64,000 nucleotides of DNA, taken from the NCBI GenBank assembly GCA_937907165.1, contig CALCUH010000010.1, positions 62,001-126,000 on the forward strand, given 5' to 3'. Position numbers and translations under genes: made by a program. Shown here in pieces: positions 61,225-64,000 of this stretch. Numbering within the stretch: the stretch's first letter is position 1; every line of letters starts with the position of its first letter. This stretch comes from an uncultured Bacteroidales bacterium (GTDB lineage Bacteria > Bacteroidota > Bacteroidia > Bacteroidales > Paludibacteraceae). Under the pieces are notes generated by a model. The model was given only the letters and a program-made list of their open reading frames with translations, made no database searches and was not told the DNA's origin.

Positions 61225-62979
61225 TTATGATACATTGTCAATCCATTGGTTTAGAGCGCTCATCAGCGTAGTAAAATACGACCCGTACACCGTATCGCCG
61301 GAGTCTACCACGCCAATACCAGTCGGTACATGATCGTCTATTTGCTTTTTAAGGGAATTAAACCTAACGGCGGTAAGCGTTTTATTTGCCGCTGTCATTT
61401 TCGTCCCTTCATAACTTGTATATCGCTCCGACCAATTTCCTCCAGTCAGGCTATACACTGACATAACCTTATCGCACATATCGTTCCAGACTTGATAGCT
61501 GAAATTCGACGTCGCACCATGTCTGGTAATTGCAGCGTATGCAGCCTGTGTTTGCAGCGCCGTAGCAGTCCCGTTTGACGCCAACCAATCCCACGGAACG
61601 ATAGAAATACTCTGCGTCGTAAAGTCAGACGTCCCGATCCACGTTACACCACTCGCATCCGCGGTGTCTGCATATCCGACATTGACCACATAATGTGTGC
61701 TTGCACTTAACCCGGTTACAGTATAACTATCGGACGATATATAACGCCCATCTGCGACGTAGGAATCATGAACCTCTTCTTGATTCCCGCTGTAATAGCG
61801 TACATAGAATCGCATATAATAGTTCCCGCGGTTCTGCACGTTAAATGTCACGCTATTTGCTGTATATGTATATGTGTACGTCGGAAGCCGAATCGGGGCT
61901 GACGGGGGGTCAATACCCACAGTGATCGAGCCTTGGTCTTCGATACCATTTAATCTAACCCACACATAGTACGTCGTTCCCGCGACAATGCGATCGTAAG
62001 TTAAATTGAAATTGGTATTTGATGGGTAAGCAATATCATCGTGAGAGGCGAGAATAGTCCACGGGATACCGCGCGAAGAATCGAATTCGTCAGAGGTACT
62101 AAGATAACAAATTGGATCTCCGCCATCGGAAACATCCGAATAGAAGGTTGCTGTGCCTGAATACGCAAACGATACCTCGAATCGTATTACATGACCAGCT
62201 CTGGCAAAAATGCCAAAACTTTCAGATGATGTTATCGTCTGATGCCCACCTTGATATACATCCATCGTCCACGATCCGTCTCCTTCGCCATGCGGAGGAT
62301 CGATGTGGAATGTCGTATCTCCATAACTGGATATTCTGAAGCCGCCGATCCAGAAGTAATACCTCGCCCCGGCAGTCACGTCGTATGTGAACGAAAAATT
62401 CCCGCCATTATTTTGATCCCAGTCTTCGACGAGAATATCCGTCGGGGTACCACTCGAATTGTCAAATCTTATACTGCTGCTCAATGCCGAATAGGGCGCG
62501 ATAGAACTATTGGAGGAATAAAAAGTGGCGGTTCCACTATTGGCGAACGATATTTCATAGCGTAATAAGAAGCCCTGACTAATAGACACATCTGTAGATA
62601 TGTCAGTTGATATATTACTGTACGTCTCTTTCGGTTGGTAATCCCACTCGTCTGGCGGCGTGGGGTCTTCCTCACCGGCGTTCGTGGTAACATTCGCAGT
62701 CAGCGTTACCTGTTCCAGATAACCTCCCCACGCATCAACATACATTTCGACTACAACCCGAATGCTATATTGCGTATTTGAATTCAAGCCGACGTATGTA
62801 TAGTCGTAACCATATCCTGATACATCGTCGGCGTTTACATACTCGACATCATTCAGTTCGTTGTCTATGTAAAACGATAATTGTTTATATGGGTATGTCG
62901 CCGGGTATGATTCGTCCAGACGGCTTAGATGTACTGAAATGCTACCGCTCGTTGCGGACGTAATCATTGTTATCGCCAT
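61225..62979 (-). CDS. Tail protein with fibronectin type III/Ig-like repeats
   Basis: ATG 62979 follows GAGGT. The 584-residue protein has FnIII-like domains (PYKQLSFYIDNELNDVEYVN ... NTQYSIRVVVEMY and VTGLSASTHYVVNVGYAD) and internal duplications of a carbohydrate-binding-like module (STATFYS... and TTYYVWVRLNG). Such modular proteins occur at the tips of siphophage tails, binding cell-surface sugars. Confidence 0.75.
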   Translation of the reverse strand: MAITMITSATSGSISVHLSRLDESYPATYPYKQLSFYIDNELNDVEYVNADDVSGYGYDYTYVGLNSNTQYSIRVVVEMYVDAWGGYLEQVTLTANVTTNAGEEDPTPPDEWDYQPKETYSNISTDISTDVSISQGFLLRYEISFANSGTATFYSSNSSIAPYSALSSSIRFDNSSGTPTDILVEDWDQNNGGNFSFTYDVTAGARYYFWIGGFRISSYGDTTFHIDPPHGEGDGSWTMDVYQGGHQTITSSESFGIFARAGHVIRFEVSFAYSGTATFYSDVSDGGDPICYLSTSDEFDSSRGIPWTILASHDDIAYPSNTNFNLTYDRIVAGTTYYVWVRLNGIEDQGSITVGIDPPSAPIRLPTYTYTYTANSVTFNVQNRGNYYMRFYVRYYSGNQEEVHDSYVADGRYISSDSYTVTGLSASTHYVVNVGYADTADASGVTWIGTSDFTTQSISIVPWDWLASNGTATALQTQAAYAAITRHGATSNFSYQVWNDMCDKVMSVYSLTGGNWSERYTSYEGTKMTAANKTLTAVRFNSLKKQIDDHVPTGIGVVDSGDTVYGSYFTTLMSALNQWIDNVS

Positions 62980-62998
62980 TTTGTCTACCTCATTTTCA

Positions 62999-64000
62999 TC
63001 ATCCAAAAGTTGCTGTAATTGATAGGCCAGTTACACTTGCTGAACTGAAATCAAGACCTCCAGTGAATGCGATATTTCCCCACGCGGAAACCGTAGTCAC
63101 TGGTGCAGCGCCCATGTCGGAGTACTGAATCGATAGCATTTTTCTCAGTGTGTCGTCAAAATAACCATAGATGTTGAAACTACCAGACGTTGTCGCGTTT
63201 TGCGGAAGTATATCAAACTCGTTGCTAACTATTTCCGGCGAATAAATTGTCGTCCCGTTGATGAATGTGCCATTCGCATAAGTTCCATCGGCAATCTGTT
63301 TTGCTATCGTTTCTGCATTATCAGCAGCATCTAAAGCGTCTTCAACGTCATCTTGCAATGCGCCAACATTATCCTGCAAAGCGTCAATGTCAGGTTTCCC
63401 TGTAATATTAGCCCATGAGATTGTGCTCCCCGGTTCAAGTTGCACATTTCCGTTCACAGTCACATTCCCGTTACTATCCACCGCAAACGTCGTCTCGTTG
63501 GCGGTGTTTCTAACTGTCAATCCCTTCAGGTTAAGATAATCTGGATCAAATTTTCCATTATCCATCATATCATTTCCATTGCTGTCTACGAGTTTGTTTC
63601 CATATATCGTGCCACTAAACGTACCGCTCTTAGCGGTTAGGTTACCGTTGCTGTCCACATAAAAATTCGGGCTGGCAGACGTCCCACCGATCTTGATACT
63701 TCCACCGGTGATCTCTCCGCTGAATGAGCCCGTAGCCGCGGACAAACTTCCGCTGAATGTACCGTCACAGCCTTCAAGCGTCCCGCGCAAGTGCACAGAG
63801 CCGTCGCTCATGTCCACCCAGAAGTTTGCTTTGTCCTCATCCCAGACTTCCTGACCGTTTTCGGTCTTTATGATCGGATACTGACCTACGCCAAGCCCCA
63901 ACTCAGGATCCAGAACAATATGTCCGTTCTGGTTCTCGATGTCGAACCTTGCGTTGTGAAGCAGTGCGCCTGAGCCATCCACCTTAAATAAGACATTATT
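62999..64000 (-). CDS. Tail fibre/tail endopeptidase-type protein, C-terminal part
   Basis: The frame is open past the window edge (no credible start; 63983-64000 continues LFKVDG upstream). Repeats of the type GSLSAATGSFSGEITGG and SGTFSGTIYGNKL are characteristic of the C-terminus of phage prophage-tail endopeptidase-type proteins. A coiled coil (DALQDNVGALQDDVEDALDAADNAE) follows. It lies next to tail genes and is probably the tail-tip fibre. Confidence 0.75.
   Translation of the reverse strand, partial: NNVLFKVDGSGALLHNARFDIENQNGHIVLDPELGLGVGQYPIIKTENGQEVWDEDKANFWVDMSDGSVHLRGTLEGCDGTFSGSLSAATGSFSGEITGGSIKIGGTSASPNFYVDSNGNLTAKSGTFSGTIYGNKLVDSNGNDMMDNGKFDPDYLNLKGLTVRNTANETTFAVDSNGNVTVNGNVQLEPGSTISWANITGKPDIDALQDNVGALQDDVEDALDAADNAETIAKQIADGTYANGTFINGTTIYSPEIVSNEFDILPQNATTSGSFNIYGYFDDTLRKMLSIQYSDMGAAPVTTVSAWGNIAFTGGLDFSSASVTGLSITATFG

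Noticed and set aside
1..64000. CRISPR array or diversity-generating retroelement
   Set aside because: I see no regularly spaced direct repeats with variable spacers and no reverse transcriptase gene.

Overview
The window looks like part of a large temperate tailed phage (or prophage) of an anaerobic, probably gut-associated Bacillota/Clostridia host. It carries phage replication and tail genes, strong AGGAGG-type ribosome binding sites, an anaerobic (class III) ribonucleotide reductase, a repressor/ImmA-type peptidase pair, a large serine recombinase and a Gram-positive-type lysin. Terminase, portal and capsid genes are not present, so the genome extends beyond the window. The phylum-level host call is an inference.

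Layout. 0-10 kb: many small early/accessory genes on the plus strand, grouped behind a repeated promoter element (GGTTAGCAAA, 15 bp, TATCTATATA-like; eight copies, seven with exact spacing). They include zinc-ribbon proteins, a HAD phosphatase-like protein, a replisome-organizer-like protein, a SleB-like hydrolase, two lipoproteins and FolD. 10.2-13.3 kb: a DNA methyltransferase-helicase fusion. 13.3-15 kb: a lysogeny switch with leftward repressor and ImmA-like genes, face-to-face consensus promoters and inverted repeats. 15-18.85 kb: a SAM-like/recombinase-fold protein and a tRNA cluster (Lys, Pro, Met, Leu, Thr, Gly, Gly, Ser, Ser) mixed with tRNA-like and hairpin-rich RNA. 18.86-23.9 kb: an apparent RNA-repair module (TROVE/DUF2828-vWA Ro60-like protein, cysteine desulfurase, DraRnl-like RNA ligase, polynucleotide kinase-HD protein). 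24-33.7 kb: replication and recombination (ERF annealase, SSB, PD-(D/E)XK nuclease, primase-helicase with two inteins, DnaE-type polymerase). 33.8-47.7 kb: nucleotide metabolism and DNA modification (several methyltransferases including a circularly permuted C5 enzyme, a ThyX-like protein split by an HNH domain, dNMP kinase, NrdH-NrdD-NrdG, an FTR-like protein, radical SAM protein, dUTPase). nrdD carries a 319-nt group I intron. 48-50.3 kb: serine integrase and a following gene, closed by a bidirectional terminator. 50.3-64 kb: leftward lysis and tail genes (holin-like proteins, GH25-M23-phosphodiester glycosidase lysin, an intron-split 1,802-aa tail protein, distal tail protein and tail fibre-like proteins).

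How it fits together. The phage seems equipped to make dTTP and dNTPs anaerobically: FolD, ThyX-like protein, dUTPase, a kinase and class III RNR with its own glutaredoxin and possible ferredoxin-linked reductase. It replicates with its own polymerase and primase-helicase, modifies its DNA with several methyltransferases, and appears to maintain or repair tRNA or structured RNA. The window is unusually rich in intervening elements: two inteins, two group I introns and two HNH endonuclease insertions, all in conserved genes. Three single-base homopolymer frameshifts in two genes may be sequencing errors or real decay.
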